DNA from: Congeria kusceri
Taxonomy: Eukaryota; Mollusca; Bivalvia; Myida; Dreissenidae
Length of the DNA stretch: 64,000 nucleotides
Reading direction: 5' to 3'
Assembly (NCBI GenBank): GCA_027627225.1
Contig: CM051040.1
Span: 24,982,134-25,046,133, forward strand
The notes below the pieces were generated by a model that did no database searches, was not told where the DNA came from, and saw nothing but the letters and a program-made list of their open reading frames with translations. Positions 38,237-49,286 of this stretch are shown here, piece by piece; positions within the stretch are counted from its first letter, which is position 1, and every line of letters starts with the position of its first letter. Position numbers and translations under genes: made by a program.

Positions 38237-39668
38237 ATATTGAAATGTATATAAATCGTAATAAAATTTACACAATCACATATAATGTACACATTGTATC
38301 TATACAACATGTATTGAGCCGTTTGTATTCACCATTTTCTTCGAATTAAAATACTCATCCGTTTTCCTTATCACATGCAAAAACCACGCCCGTCTACTTT
38401 ATCAGATTTTTAATAGCACAACGATGTTACGATAAACCATACGTATAAATATACTATGTCGGTTTTGCAAATTGGTTAAACATTCATATAATAAGACAAT
38501 TCTCTGTTTATATTTGATAAACACATTGCATTTTCTATTTTGTCACATATTTCAAAAAGAAATAATTATAATACAGGAATATTATTATTTGACTTAAAAA
38601 ATATTATAATATTAAGCGAGAATCTGGTCAGTTGTTTCGCTTGATACAATGTAAACCTAGGCAAAAAATTTCAAAACTCGGCCAATGCGGAAAAAAAAAC
38701 GCGGCCAATATGGAATAACGCGGCCAATACGAGATTCAGCCAATCAGGATTCGGGATTACCTCTGCCTAATACGAGATGTCAAGTTTTTTTGACGCTCAG
38801 CATAATTAACTTTGGGCTTTGTATTTTTACTAAAAGTTTCTACATGTAGCACTCCCACAAACTAAAGTGAGCTTGGGCAACATTCGTATGTTTTAATTTA
38901 TTGGACCGAGTCTACCGAGTGACGAATCATGAAATCCTGACGACGTCGACCACGAAAACATAGATTTACATCCCTTGAAGTATTCTTCAATATTGCGTTT
39001 GTTAATATAAACATGATGAAATTATTTATTAATATATTTGGATTAAAATTGGATTGGATGCACCTCAGAAGGGGAAGGGAATCGGCGAGTTAGCTGAGCG
39101 TTTGCTCTGTCAACTCGCCGACATCATCTTCACAATAACAAGAGAGGTTTCAGCTGAAAAGAGGCTGGTGGAAGGCTAAACGTTAGGATTTTGAAAAGTT
39201 GTTTAGTAAATTATTCATTTTATTTCACATCAAGTCGTCGACTTCAACTTCAAGAATGTCTTAAGCATATGCTGGAGCACACTTGGACTTTTTAAGAATA
39301 TTCTTAAACAAAATACTATTTGAATTAGACTTTTACAAGTATATTTTCTAGAGTCAGAGTCTATTCTTTATTCTTAAGTCTAAGAGTAAGAATGATTAAA
39401 GAAATGTGTTGTTGAATACTGACAGGTTTGCCAAGACTCGGTTGGATAACAGTGCATATCGATTGGTGGTGTTAAACCTTTTGCGACTTTCTTGAAAATG
39501 TTACGTTCTATTTATATCGAAACAATAGTTATGATAGATCTAACTTGTACTATTAAAACTAAACATTGTTGCATACTATTTCTATTTATAGCGAAACAAT
39601 AGTTTTGATACAATTAAAACCGAAATATGGTGCAAAATATTATAAAGTTGATTGATAAAATTGTTATT
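38237..39668. other. Spacer X right of S copy 2
   Basis: The first part (to about 38575) matches 58030-58380 in the older copy. About 38576-39735 is absent there, so it was inserted in copy 2 or lost in the other. Within it are four CGGCCAATA-like phrases at 38677-38745, a GC-rich hairpin at 39083-39120 with the arm CGGCGAGTT, and a diverged duplication around GAAACAATAGTT at 39517 and 39591. No gene was recognised. Confidence 0.6.
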
Positions 39669-40170
39669 AATTGGTTGAAATAATATTGGCCTTGTCATTG
39701 GGCTGAAGACAGCCTTATTGGCCTGAGGTCGTAACAATATAACTCGTAAAGGTGGTTCTCGAATTACCTAATAAAAAAGCTATTATAACACGAAGGACGT
39801 CACATACTTTAAATTCTGTCTTTCATTGTGATTATTACTATTGTCTATTGCAGAAGTAGGTTTAAACGTGTAATATATACATTCATATAATACATACATA
39901 TCAGATGCACAGTTAAGGTGCAAGACGTTGTTTCGAACAATTCACGTATAATTTCGAAATCTTTCAAAATAGACTTATTGACCTCACGTCAAATAAACTG
40001 CAAAACAAACTCATTCTAATTAATTTTGTAAGTGAATGTCTTTTAAAATAAACTTCATAGACGCTGTAGGCTCTGGTTCGATATTTCGATTCTAGACACC
40101 GCACCTGTTGAATCAGGATAATCACATCTAAATGCCCGCGCACATTACACTAGCGCATTAATCAAACAGG

Positions 40171-41012
40171 TATAATGGTCCAAAATGAACTGGGAAAAGG
40201 TATAAACAAGTGTTATCTCCCTAACTGCCGAATAACGGACTATTTCTGTTAAAGGTTATTTATAAAGAATCAGCCTAATAATAGACAATTTTGTAATGGT
40301 CCAAAATGAAATGGGAAAAGGTATAAACGAGTGTTATCTCCCTAACTGCCGAATAACGGACTATTTCTGTTAAAGGTTATTTATAAAGAATCAGCCTAAT
40401 AATAGTCAATTTTATAATGGTCTAAAATGAACTGGGAAAAGGTATAAACAAGTGTTATCTCCCTAACTGCCGAATAACGGACTATTTCTGTTAAAGGTTA
40501 TTTATAAAGAATCAGCCTAATAATAGACAATTTTATAATGGTCCAAAATGAACGCGGAAAAGGTATAAACGAGTGTTATCTCCCTAACTGCCGAATAACG
40601 GACTATTTCTGTTAAAGGTTATTTATAAAGAATCAGCCTAATAATAGACAATTTTATAATGGTCCAAAATGAACTGGGAAAAGGTATAAACAAGTGTTAT
40701 CTCCCTAACTGCCGAATAACGGACTATTTCTGTTAAAGGTTATTTATAAAGAATCAGCCTAATAATAGACAATTTTATAATGGTCCAAAATGAACTGGGA
40801 AAAGGTATAAACGAGTGTTATCTCCCTAACTGCCGAATAACGGACTATTTCTGTTAAAGGTTATTTATAAAGAATCAGCCTAATAATAGACAATTTTATA
40901 ATGGTCTAAAATGAACTGGGAAAAGGTATAAACAAGTGTTATCTCCCTAACTGCCGAATAACGGACTATTTCTGTTAAAGGTTATTTATAAAGAATCAGC
41001 CTAATAATATAC
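40171..41012. repeat. 121-bp tandem array, seven units, alternating variants
   Basis: Each unit has TGTTATCTCCCTAACTGCCG and AAGAATCAGCCTAATAATAG. Units alternate between ATAAACAAGTG (1, 3, 5, 7) and ATAAACGAGTG (2, 4, 6), so the array has a 242-bp higher-order period. The homologous arrays have six units (58839-59553) and one unit (about 25325-25440). Confidence 0.95.
41000..41012. repeat. Target-site duplication, left (PLE)
   Basis: CCTAATAATATAC, repeated at 44715-44727. It is the end of the last 121-bp unit; the older paralogous locus has one uninterrupted copy at about 59546-59558. Confidence 0.85.
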
Positions 41013-41015
41013 AAT

Positions 41016-41290
41016 TTTTTATATATATTATATTATATTGCTATAGGAAATATCTGTATTTTATATCCGTATAGTATTAAACTGTCTTGTATGTTGTAAA
41101 TTCTTTATTAATTTAAACATGTATACTTATTTCTATACGTTTTTCCGCCAAATAACGTAACGTTATTGCATGACGTCACGTCCGTTGTTTAATTGTCATT
41201 TTATCCTGATGAAGGCGTAAGCCGAAAAACGTTGAAAGATAAATTGAATTGACTGATTTCACGTGTTGTTGTTGAATTCTTCCACAATTA
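41016..41290 (+). repeat. PLE 5' pseudo-LTR
   Basis: Direct repeat of 44450-44714, with a small number of substitutions and a 2-base insertion in the ribozyme region. It starts in an A/T-rich run before TTGCTATAGGAAATATCTG and ends at TTCCACAATTA. Confidence 0.9.
41200..41244 (+). ncRNA. Hammerhead-ribozyme motif, 5' pseudo-LTR (core altered)
   Basis: CTGATGA at 41206-41212, stem II GGC-GTAA-GCC ending at 41223, GAAA at 41224-41227. Two extra A follow GAAA before CGTT, unlike the other two copies. This disrupts the usual one-step link from GAAA to stem III, so this copy is probably weak or inactive. Confidence 0.65.
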
Positions 41291-41313
41291 TTATGATTAT
41301 TTTAATCAACAAC

Positions 41314-42241
41314 ATGGCATCCACTGATCCACGTGTACGTCAACTAGAACAACTTGCGGAAAAACAGATGACAAGCGTTTAACATGCGAGATTCCTTGAA
41401 AACTGCCGCGCGGAAAATGTGATCCCGAAAGGACTCCGACTTAAGCTAACAGTGAATGTTGGCTGTAACGCATCAGATCTACAGAAATCTATAGACGACC
41501 TTCTACGGAAAGTCAGCGGGGACATTTGCGACCGAATCCGTGCTGATCACTTGCGGAAATCTATTGAATACGGCCGTCTTCTAGAAGAGACTAGACTAGG
41601 ACTTAAGAAAGAGAAGAATAATGTTGATATGTTCGACATCGATGTGGAAATTAATGACATAACGGAAAAGAAGAAAGATATACTACTAGTTAAGCACGAG
41701 AAGAAGCTACAATTTCTCAAAAAGTCTACCAGTGAACGCGCTGACGCCATTATTATCTCCTATGAAAAAACAGTCGAGCGGACAGAACAAATCATATCAA
41801 CATTCGTGCCGCCCTTAAAAAAACAAGCGTCTGGCAATCAGTCTGACACTAACCATGACACTATAAGACCCACCCTTTTAGTGTGCCTTCCGTAGACAAT
41901 CAAACATTAACAGCAAGTTCGATTCCAAAAAACGGGACGCCCCGGGCGCGAAGAAAACCTACGCAGAAGCCACGAAAAACGGGGCGAGACAACAAGCGAA
42001 CATGCCAATTCTACAGCCAACACTTCAAACTCTAATGAAGGTATTAACGGACCTTCATGCAGCCACAACAACAAAAGGAGCGGCGGAAGACGTCAAACAC
42101 GATTCATCAGTGTCCCAGACAAGAAGACATGGAGGAAAACCAAGCGGAGGCTTCGAAAGATACAGGCGGGAAAGAAGAAGGTTAGAACCTTCTTCTTTCC
42201 CGCCTGTATCTTTCGAACCTTTCATCATTACAGCTAAGTGA
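41314..42241 (+). pseudogene. PLE N-terminal ORF (broken)
   Basis: The ATG at 41314 starts MASTDPRVRQLEQ. A TAA at 41380-41382 stops it after 22 codons, at a position that is a Leu codon in the inverted copy. The frame resumes (41419-41895) with a Lys/Glu-rich, coiled-coil-like region, then shifts. A third frame (42002-42241) crosses a 66-bp palindrome. The product would be the region upstream of the reverse transcriptase core, of poorly understood role in PLEs. No catalytic residues are expected here. Confidence 0.75.
42152..42217. repeat. Perfect palindrome, 32-bp arms, 2-base loop
   Basis: The arm from 42152 (TTCGAAAGATACAGGCGGG...) to 42183 is exactly mirrored at 42186-42217, with AG between. 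Both arms carry GGGAAAGAAGAAGGTT or its complement. It lies between the N-terminal and reverse transcriptase parts of the PLE. Confidence 0.95.
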
Positions 42242-42244
42242 AGA

Positions 42245-44390
42245 GATTATATTCTTCTTGGGAAGGGATTGAAGTTTTGCCCTAAATCTATGTCAGATGA
42301 TAGAATTAAACTTGCAGAAGATATATTTAAATTTACTCGTAGACTTAGACTTAAAGAATTATTTGTAAACATCTCGGAAATTGACGGAAATGAATCGCAG
42401 ATTAGTGATAATGACAATTTTCATGACCTTCCGTTTTTCAATAAAACTGACTCGTCGTTTACCCCTCCCGCTGGCCGAGATGTTTATTTGGATTTCTACA
42501 TTAATGCTATCACTGAGGAAATTTTACAATCGGAGAATAAACGCAAACGCTTTAGTAATATTACAAAAGCGGAATTGTATTCTCTTAGACACTTGTCGCA
42601 AAATAAAAATATTGTGATTAAAAAGGCAGATAAATCCAATACGATTGTTATAATGAACAATGATGATTATAAAAGCGAAGTATCGAGACAACTGAAAAGT
42701 GACCAATATTACGAGAAATGCATAAACGACCCCACGGAAGTTGTTATACGTAATATTTCAAATTGTGTTAAAGACATTGACACCAAGCATGAATTTGACA
42801 CTTTTCCAGTAAACATACGTACGCCATGTTTTTATATTTTACCTAAGATACACAAAAGTCCGGACAGTACCTTAACTTTACAATATCCCGGGAGGCCCAT
42901 CATGTCAGCATGTAATTCTCCTACCGAGAATATTTCCAAGTATATTGACTATGTTTTAAAACCATATATGATAAATTTACCTTCATATGTAAAAGACACA
43001 ACAGATTTTATAAATAAAGTGAAAGACATTAAATTAAAAAGCAGCACTTTTTTAGTGACACTGGACGTATCTTCACTTTATACGAACATCCCACATAATG
43101 ATGGTATAAACGCATGTAAGTCCTTTTTACAACATAGTCCACATGGGCGTAATTTGTCGACTAATGAAATCGCCCGTCTGATACAAGTTGTACTTGAAAA
43201 TAACTACTTCAAGTTTGGGGACGATTACTAGTTACAAAAGATGGGTACAGCGATGGGAAGCGCAATGGCTCCAACGTATGCATCGTTATTTATGGGGAAG
43301 CTTGAGCAGGACTTCATCAATTCAAGACACGTACAACCATCCCTATGGCTTCGTTCCTTGATGACACTTTCATGATTTGGGACCATTCCTTAGAAGAATT
43401 ACAATCGTTTATCAACGAGTTGAACAGTTTTCACCCAAATATCAAATTTACACATACCATATCAAAGAACACCGTTTCATTCTTGGATGTTCAAGTTTCA
43501 AAAAATATATCGCTTAGAATTGAAACTGATATTTTTGTGAAAAATACCAACAATCATCAGTATCTGGACTACACATCGTGCCATCCAAAACAATGCAAAG
43601 ACGGAATACCATATAGCCAGGCCAGGCGCTATAGGAGAATAATATCTGACTTCTTCTTAGAAAGAAACTTCCCGGAATCCGTGATAGACGTTGCCTTTAA
43701 TAAAGTATCACAGTCGTCACAGAATGAAGCTCTGAAGCACTCTGTTACGGAGAAAAAAGTATATTGCCTTTTACGGTGGAACATAATCCGTCATTGCCCA
43801 CTATAGGCGGTACTATCCACCGATATTGGGACCTCCTTAACATATCAAAGACTGAAGGTGTTAAATATGTACATGACATATTTAAACCAATCGTGTCTTA
43901 CAGACGTCCAAAAAATTTAGTTAGTTCAGATTCTAAAATAAACACTGATAACGCTTATTCCGCTAATAGCTGTAACAGAAAACGTTGTTCACATTGTATA
44001 CGCATATGTACTGGGTCGATATTCACCAGTAACGTAACAGAAGAAACATTTGCATTACGGCACAATACAAACTGCCAGTCTAAAAATGTTATCTATTTAA
44101 TATCATGTAAAAGGTGTAATATTCAATATGTTGGACAAACTATGCAACCCGTTTCAAGACATATGAATAGTCATACATTTGATATATCCAATTTTACTGA
44201 TCCTGCATTCTCTACTCTTGTTGCTAGTCACTTTAATGAAGGCAACCATAGTATGGCTGATTTTTCATTTATGCCTATTGATGTTGTAAATAGTAATGTT
44301 AATCGCTTATGCAAGGAAACATTCTGGATACATAAGTTGAAAACACAAGCTCCAGATGGCCTTAATTCCAAAATACTGTTTACGGCTTAA
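42245..44390 (+). pseudogene. PLE reverse transcriptase and GIY-YIG endonuclease (broken)
   Basis: The main frame (42269-43231; its upstream end is frameshifted and no ATG supports the start) has the PLE-typical IKKADKSNTIVIM motif, FYILPKIHKSP, GRPIMSACNSPTENISKYID and LVTLDVSSLYTNIP, the last holding the first catalytic Asp. A TAG at 43229-43231 interrupts it just before MGTAMGSAMAPTYA. A frameshift follows near 43355, after which FLDDTFMIW supplies the catalytic Asp pair. Another shift near 43760 leads to the final 208-codon frame with a Cys-rich knuckle (CNRKRCSHC) and the endonuclease motif VIYLISC...YVGQT, then a conserved Arg and His. Priming from an endonuclease nick is the known mechanism of the family; this copy cannot make an intact enzyme. 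Confidence 0.95.
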
Positions 44391-44449
44391 AGTGCATGTA
44401 AAATTAAATAATATGTTTAGTACTATTGCGTTTTTACCTATTTTTGATT

Positions 44450-44714
44450 TTTTTTATATTATATTGCTATAGGAAATATCTGTATTTTATATCCGTATAG
44501 TACTAAACTGTCTTGTATGTTGTAAATTCTTTATTAATTTAAACATGTTTACTTATTTCTATACGTTTTTCCGCCAAATAACGTAACGTTATTGCATGAC
44601 GTCACGTCCGTTGTTTAATTGTAATTTTATCCTGATGAAGGCGTAAGCCGAAACGTTGAAAGATAAATTGAATTGACTGATTTCACGTGTTGTTGTTGAC
44701 TTTTTCCACAATTA
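44450..44714 (+). repeat. PLE 3' pseudo-LTR
   Basis: Direct repeat of 41016-41290, starting in an A/T-rich run before TTGCTATAGGAAATATCTG and ending TTTTTCCACAATTA next to the right target-site duplication. Confidence 0.9.
44626..44667 (+). ncRNA. Hammerhead-ribozyme motif, 3' pseudo-LTR
   Basis: TTTATC at 44626-44631, CTGATGA at 44632-44638, GGC-GTAA-GCC to 44649, GAAA at 44650-44653, CGTT to 44657, GATAAA at 44662-44667. The expected cleavage point is after the T at 44657. The core is complete and stem III is minimal. Confidence 0.78.
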
Positions 44715-44727
44715 CCTAATAATATAC
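44715..44727. repeat. Target-site duplication, right (PLE)
   Basis: CCTAATAATATAC, identical to 41000-41012. It is followed by TAAAATCTGCCC, homologous to the sequence after the empty site at 59559. Confidence 0.85.
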
Positions 44728-45941
44728 TAAAATCTGCCCTTTCTTTGCTATTAAGATACACAAAACGCAATACTGATGAATAATTTCTCTGTTCAAGAAT
44801 AAGAATATGACCTATGGGGACACAAACGGACACCGGAAAATCTTTGCGAACCGAAATTTCGCAAACTTAAGTACCCTTTTTCATTAAGATTTTACTATTT
44901 TACATACAATATTCGCTAAAAAGTTTAATTGTGATCCAAATTGATGATTTTTACATAAAAATGCTTTTTTTCACTATGAAGTTTATGTGCAAAATTGGCT
45001 TTCCCGTGGGATTTTTTCATTTTCCCACGGGATTTTTCGTTTTCCCACGGGATTTCGTTCCCACTTTTTCGGACTGGAAAAATAAATCTTTGGGATTTAT
45101 ATAGATTCTAAAACCGCGATTTTATGTCTTTTATATGCATAAAAATTCAATATAACCATAATATAATCGTTTTGTATAGACAAATATAAACAAAACGAAA
45201 CTCCAGTTGCGACAGCAGGTGACAATTCTTATTAGCAGCCCGAGGTCCTTTATTTATGTCAAGTGACCAATTGCCCAAAAATTACACAGCACATCACAAA
45301 AAACAAATAACAAACACAAAACGCACATGAATAAAACAGGGGTCACCGCCTTGGAACGGTCAATACAAAGCATTGGGGGTTTAAACCGGTTTACGTGCAC
45401 ACGAACCTCACAATTGGCCCAGACAGAATTATTCACAAAACATGTAAGAGTAAATAAAAATTAAACTCATAGCACCGCAATTCAAATCAAACAGCAAGAA
45501 AAGAGAATACTATTCAATTTAATTACCATTTAATTACTCAATGGCTATAAATGTAAACCAGAGTAGCAGAATATCATCATCATGCAATTTCAGGAAGAAG
45601 CCGTAATATTGGGTGTAAAAAGCCAGATTACATAGCTTTATTGTATATGTTTATTTTAAATTGAATAAAACTTAATATACTATTCTACATCTTCCTGCCA
45701 ACCCAAATTGAAACAAAAAATAATTTAACTTTTTAATGGACGTGGGTGTTAAAACCAGTGTTTAAATCGGAAATGCTGTAAAGTATTAAATCAAAGGGCT
45801 TCATATATCCTAGATGAAATTACGCTTCGTCACTGAGACAGTAAAGATATGTAATTGATGACGTAATCCAGAACGCGCAATGCATCCGATGACGTCATAT
45901 TTTAAAAACGCAAAGACGTTAAAGCTCCTTATCTACTATTT

Positions 45942-46180
45942 TAAAACGACAAAAATTGTAACGATGAAGGAAAGTCGGTATCGAAAACTAGTAAGCATGT
46001 GTTTTTAAGTATAAAGGGCATTATATCCTTTTCATAAGAAAGAGTGTACTAGATCTAAATTATTAAGTATATGTTTAGCATTCACTTTAAAACAACCAAA
46101 TTTGTAACGATGAAAGAAATTCCGTATCGAAAACTAATAAGCATGTGTTTTGTAGTATAAGCGCATTTTATCCTTTTGGC
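45942..46180. repeat. Diverged tandem duplication, 146-147 bp apart
   Basis: TTGTAACGATGAA followed by GTATCGAAAACTA and AAGCATGTGTTTT occurs from 45956 and again from 46102, with about 85 percent agreement over about 90 bases. Confidence 0.8.
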
Positions 46181-46686
46181 AAAAAAGTATTATATCTTGC
46201 TATAATAAAAAAATCCCATAAACAATATTATATCTGGCTGTAATTAAAAAAAATCCCATTTTAAAAGTGGGAAAAAAAAGGGATTTTTTTTTTATTTTGC
46301 TGGATTTTATCATGCCATTCTAATATATACTGTGTTTTATCTTAAAATAAGTAGGACACTTGTTTTTGATGCGTTTTGACATGTTTTTTTAAATAAAAAA
46401 TCCCATGGGATTTTTTCACACTTTCGAAAGTAGGACAATTTTCCCACTTTCCAAAGTGGGAAAATGTTCCCACTTTAAAAATGAGATTTATTCTTTAAAT
46501 CTGATAAAACACTGGATTAAAGTATTGAAACTGCTTTTTTCAATGAAATTTAATAGCAAATATCAATATAAATTACAACCTTTGATACTGAACAAAATTT
46601 TATTCTTTTTCAGAGAATATTAATGGCGAAAATTGTTTCTGATTTATTGGTAAATCATGAATTTATTGATTTTGATTTCTTTCTTT

Positions 46687-46773
46687 CTTTCTGGTGTAAT
46701 TTATTTATTTATTTTTTTAATTACTTATTTATTTATATATTTATTTTATTTATTTATTTATTTATTTATTTAA

Positions 46774-46816
<43 letters not shown>

Positions 46817-46860
46817 GTATTATTATTGCTATTATTATTGTTATTATTATTACTATCATT
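46687..46860. repeat. TTTA and TTA microsatellites
   Basis: A TTTA-rich tract (about 46697-46772) is followed by ATT/TTA repeats with interruptions to about 46860. Frames through it are rich in Tyr, Phe and Ile and are not genes. Confidence 0.95.
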
Positions 46861-48071
46861 ATGTGCAAAAAAGAACAATAAAAATGAAACAAAAATGTAG
46901 CACATAATTATATTTTGTATATATTATAACATACCTTAATGCAAGATGATATTTTTACAGGAATTGAGCAGTGTTGTATATTGTTAAGCAACATTCTAAC
47001 ATGATACTTACTAATTGTTCTATAGACAAAGAACACAATTATCGTTGTTAAACAACCCAATAAACAACGCACAAAAGTAGTCCCGAATAAACAACAATTT
47101 GTCGTTCACATGCGTGGTTATTATACCGCAAAAAAGTAAACATCTTAAAAAGTTATTACTATGTGGAGTATTAGTTATGGCCAATTCTAGTATCTAAAAT
47201 TTGGTAAACAGGTTAGATGATATAATGATATTTTGAAAAGTACTTTGTGTGCAGGTGGAATATTTAGCATTTCTTAAGGCGAAAATATTATGTGAAATGC
47301 AATGGTAATTGTCCATGTTATCGTAACAGACACACATCAGAAAACGATATTTAAACAATCGATATATTTAGCAATTTATAACTTATATCAGAGGATTAGT
47401 AATGCACACAATTCTAAAAATATATATTTTGTATATCATTTAAGCACATGTCCGTCCATAAGGAGGACTTGATTCAACGGATAATTACATTCTAACATAT
47501 ACAATGCCGACAAATTGCCATAAATCTCAAGCGGATAATATATGAAATTGATATATAAATGCAAATTTCTTTTTGGAGACGGAGATGTAAAGACATAAAG
47601 GGTTAATAGAGGTTAACTTAAAAATGTGGCTTCAATTTCATGTTTATTAATTGGTAACTGTTTCATCTATAGCTTGATTAGTATTGTCAATTCGTGGCTG
47701 GTGTCTGTCGAATCAGTTGTAATCAAGTTTTAATTGGCTACTGTACAGTTATTGTATTGTTAATATATCAACGTTTCCACGTTTATCCTTAAAATGTGTA
47801 ACGCATGAAACGAATGGCGAAATAACTATATGTGTGTTTTTGCTTCACGAGTGGTGTTGCATTGTTGCATTGTTTACATACAAATATAGGAAACCCTGAT
47901 AAAACATATATTTCTTAATTCCGACATGTCACGCTTAGATTATTCCATAAACAAAATCGTTCCATGTATCGGACGAGGTAGATGAAAACCATTGATTTCA
48001 TTTGCCCGTTTTTCAGTAACATATTGAAAACATTTCTTTTTTGGGTGCTATGCAATTGATTGTGTAAATAG

Positions 48072-48247
48072 TGAATATCGAATGGAGTATTCGCGTATCT
48101 GATTTAACAGTGAAAGTCCGTGGGCCGCCATTATCACTTATGTTCTGCACAGTTAAAATTCGTTATGCCATACTAATGGAATTACACGTTCTAAGTCATG
48201 AATATAAAATATATACTGGCTTGTCGAACAATCAATCGCAGATTACG
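48072..48247 (+). CDS. Candidate internal exon, paralogue of 61949-62124
   Basis: The left border is AG at 48070-48071 after a T-rich tract; the right border is ACG followed by GTAAGT at 48248, a consensus donor. The 176-base exon is open in one phase and encodes about 58 residues beginning NIEWSIRVSDLTVKV. The paralogue has the same length, phase and borders. Between the two I count 16 codons with replacement changes and one silent change. No domain is recognised, and no partner exon was found. It may be an exon of a fast-evolving lineage-specific gene or a relic that by chance stayed open. Confidence 0.4.
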
Positions 48248-49286
48248 GTAAGTCTGAATAATATTTTTTTCAACTGTTTATCAACCTTGCCATGTCAATC
48301 AAGATAACCTCTTAACTGTGATGATGGATACTAATCAGACATATCTTACATGCCACATATGTCTCCATGACAAACTTCAACATACAATGTGCCCCATATA
48401 TGTACTATATGCGTTTGATCAGTAATAATTAAATATCTAGATGAAATGAACATACTAAGGGTTCGAGAGTCTGCTAATTAGAGTTATCTTGTGCTAATGC
48501 CGCTGGACGTTCCCTTTCTGTATATTTGAACAGACTTAAGTTTCAAGATATGTATTACAAAGAAGAATATGCATACAATATATTTTCTGATTGAATCTTA
48601 GTTGCACTCTTTACATATTGAGTAGGCCATGTACCTGAAACCATGAAATATGTGCACTTATTCTATAACAAGTTGCATGTTTTCGATATGTTACAGGGAA
48701 GAAGTACGAGTATATAACTAAACAGAGTGTGCACACGTCTGTCTGCCTGGACAATTAAATACAAATGCGGCTTGACCGTGTTTGTTTAATTATTCAGTGA
48801 GGCCACCGGATAGATAAATCTACATTACATGTATTGGTACGTACACTAAAACTATAACTTAGTAGCTCGTATACTGAGCATGCTTTTTTAAGTATACTTG
48901 TTTGGTTGGAATATGACACAAAGTATGTTTATAACGTTGCATGCCAAACAAGTAAAGAATGGCGTCGTAAGCTTTATTCGTTGTTTACAACCGATAAGCG
49001 TTTAACGATAAATATAATAATGCCAGATTCCCCCTTTAAATAAAATCATACCAAAATTAATCTACATCATTTTGCAAGTACACGGTTAGGTGTAATCTTA
49101 GTGTCTAACTGTGGCCAAAACAAATAGTATTGGTTTCAGAAGCATTTAACTGCAAGGTTTGCTTATATAATGAATCAGAATGTGTTTGGTTAGCCAATTT
49201 TATTATAACAAGCAATCAGTGGTGAAGACAATATCACTGTCATATAATTCGCAAAACAAATCTAAATTAAAGATATGCAGGATATT

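Larger units (their letters stand above)
39669..41845. repeat. Inverted repeat B, right arm
   Basis: Reverse complement of 24458-25950. It includes the flank shared with the older copy (58390-58840), the 121-bp array and the 5' part of the PLE. Matching ends near 41845, inside the PLE N-terminal ORF. Confidence 0.93.
41013..44714 (+). mobile_element. Penelope-like element, near full length, decayed
   Basis: Order: pseudo-LTR (41016-41290), N-terminal ORF remains (41314-42241), reverse transcriptase remains (42269-43383 and on), GIY-YIG endonuclease (about 44000-44390), second pseudo-LTR (44450-44714). It is flanked by a 13-bp duplication. Direct terminal repeats, hammerhead motifs in them and a C-terminal GIY-YIG domain are together diagnostic of endonuclease-bearing PLEs. 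Several stops and frameshifts show it is no longer autonomous. I do not assign a clade. Confidence 0.95.
44826..46863. other. 2-kb insertion with repeated CCCACGGGA motifs
   Basis: In the paralogue, GGGGACACAA runs directly into TGTGCAATAAA near 59660, so this segment was inserted here or lost there. TTCCCACGGGATTT-like phrases occur three times at 45001-45056, and the same theme returns as AAATCCCAT and CCCACTTT phrases at 46210-46480. It also holds a diverged tandem pair (45942-46180) and an A/T microsatellite. No transposase or clear ends were found. Confidence 0.6.
44728..49250. repeat. Segmental duplication block D, copy 1
   Basis: Collinear but diverged relative to 59556-63070. Clear matches: 44728-44825 with 59556-59660; 46864-47020 with 59665-60260; 47040-47960 with 60290-61330; 48000-48500 with 61890-62370; 48700-49200 with 62580-63070. 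It continues the ancestral unit to the right of S. The 44826-46863 stretch is missing from the other copy. Confidence 0.85.

Noticed and set aside
39083..39120. tRNA-like gene
   Set aside because: One GC-rich stem-loop is present, but no second box, acceptor stem or anticodon arm could be drawn.
1..41845. Pure assembly artefact from duplicated haplotypes
   Set aside because: Not excluded, but arms and S copies have scattered differences, copy-specific indels and different array sizes, and an older third copy exists. Long reads would decide.
41016..44714. LTR retrotransposon
   Set aside because: The direct repeats contain hammerhead motifs, and the coding part has PLE-type reverse transcriptase and GIY-YIG motifs, with no gag, protease, RNase H or integrase.
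44826..46863. Helitron insertion between A and T
   Set aside because: The segment does not start with TC or end with CTRR, and no 3' hairpin was seen.
46623..46907. Tyr/Phe-rich membrane protein
   Set aside because: Translation of TTTA and TTA microsatellites.
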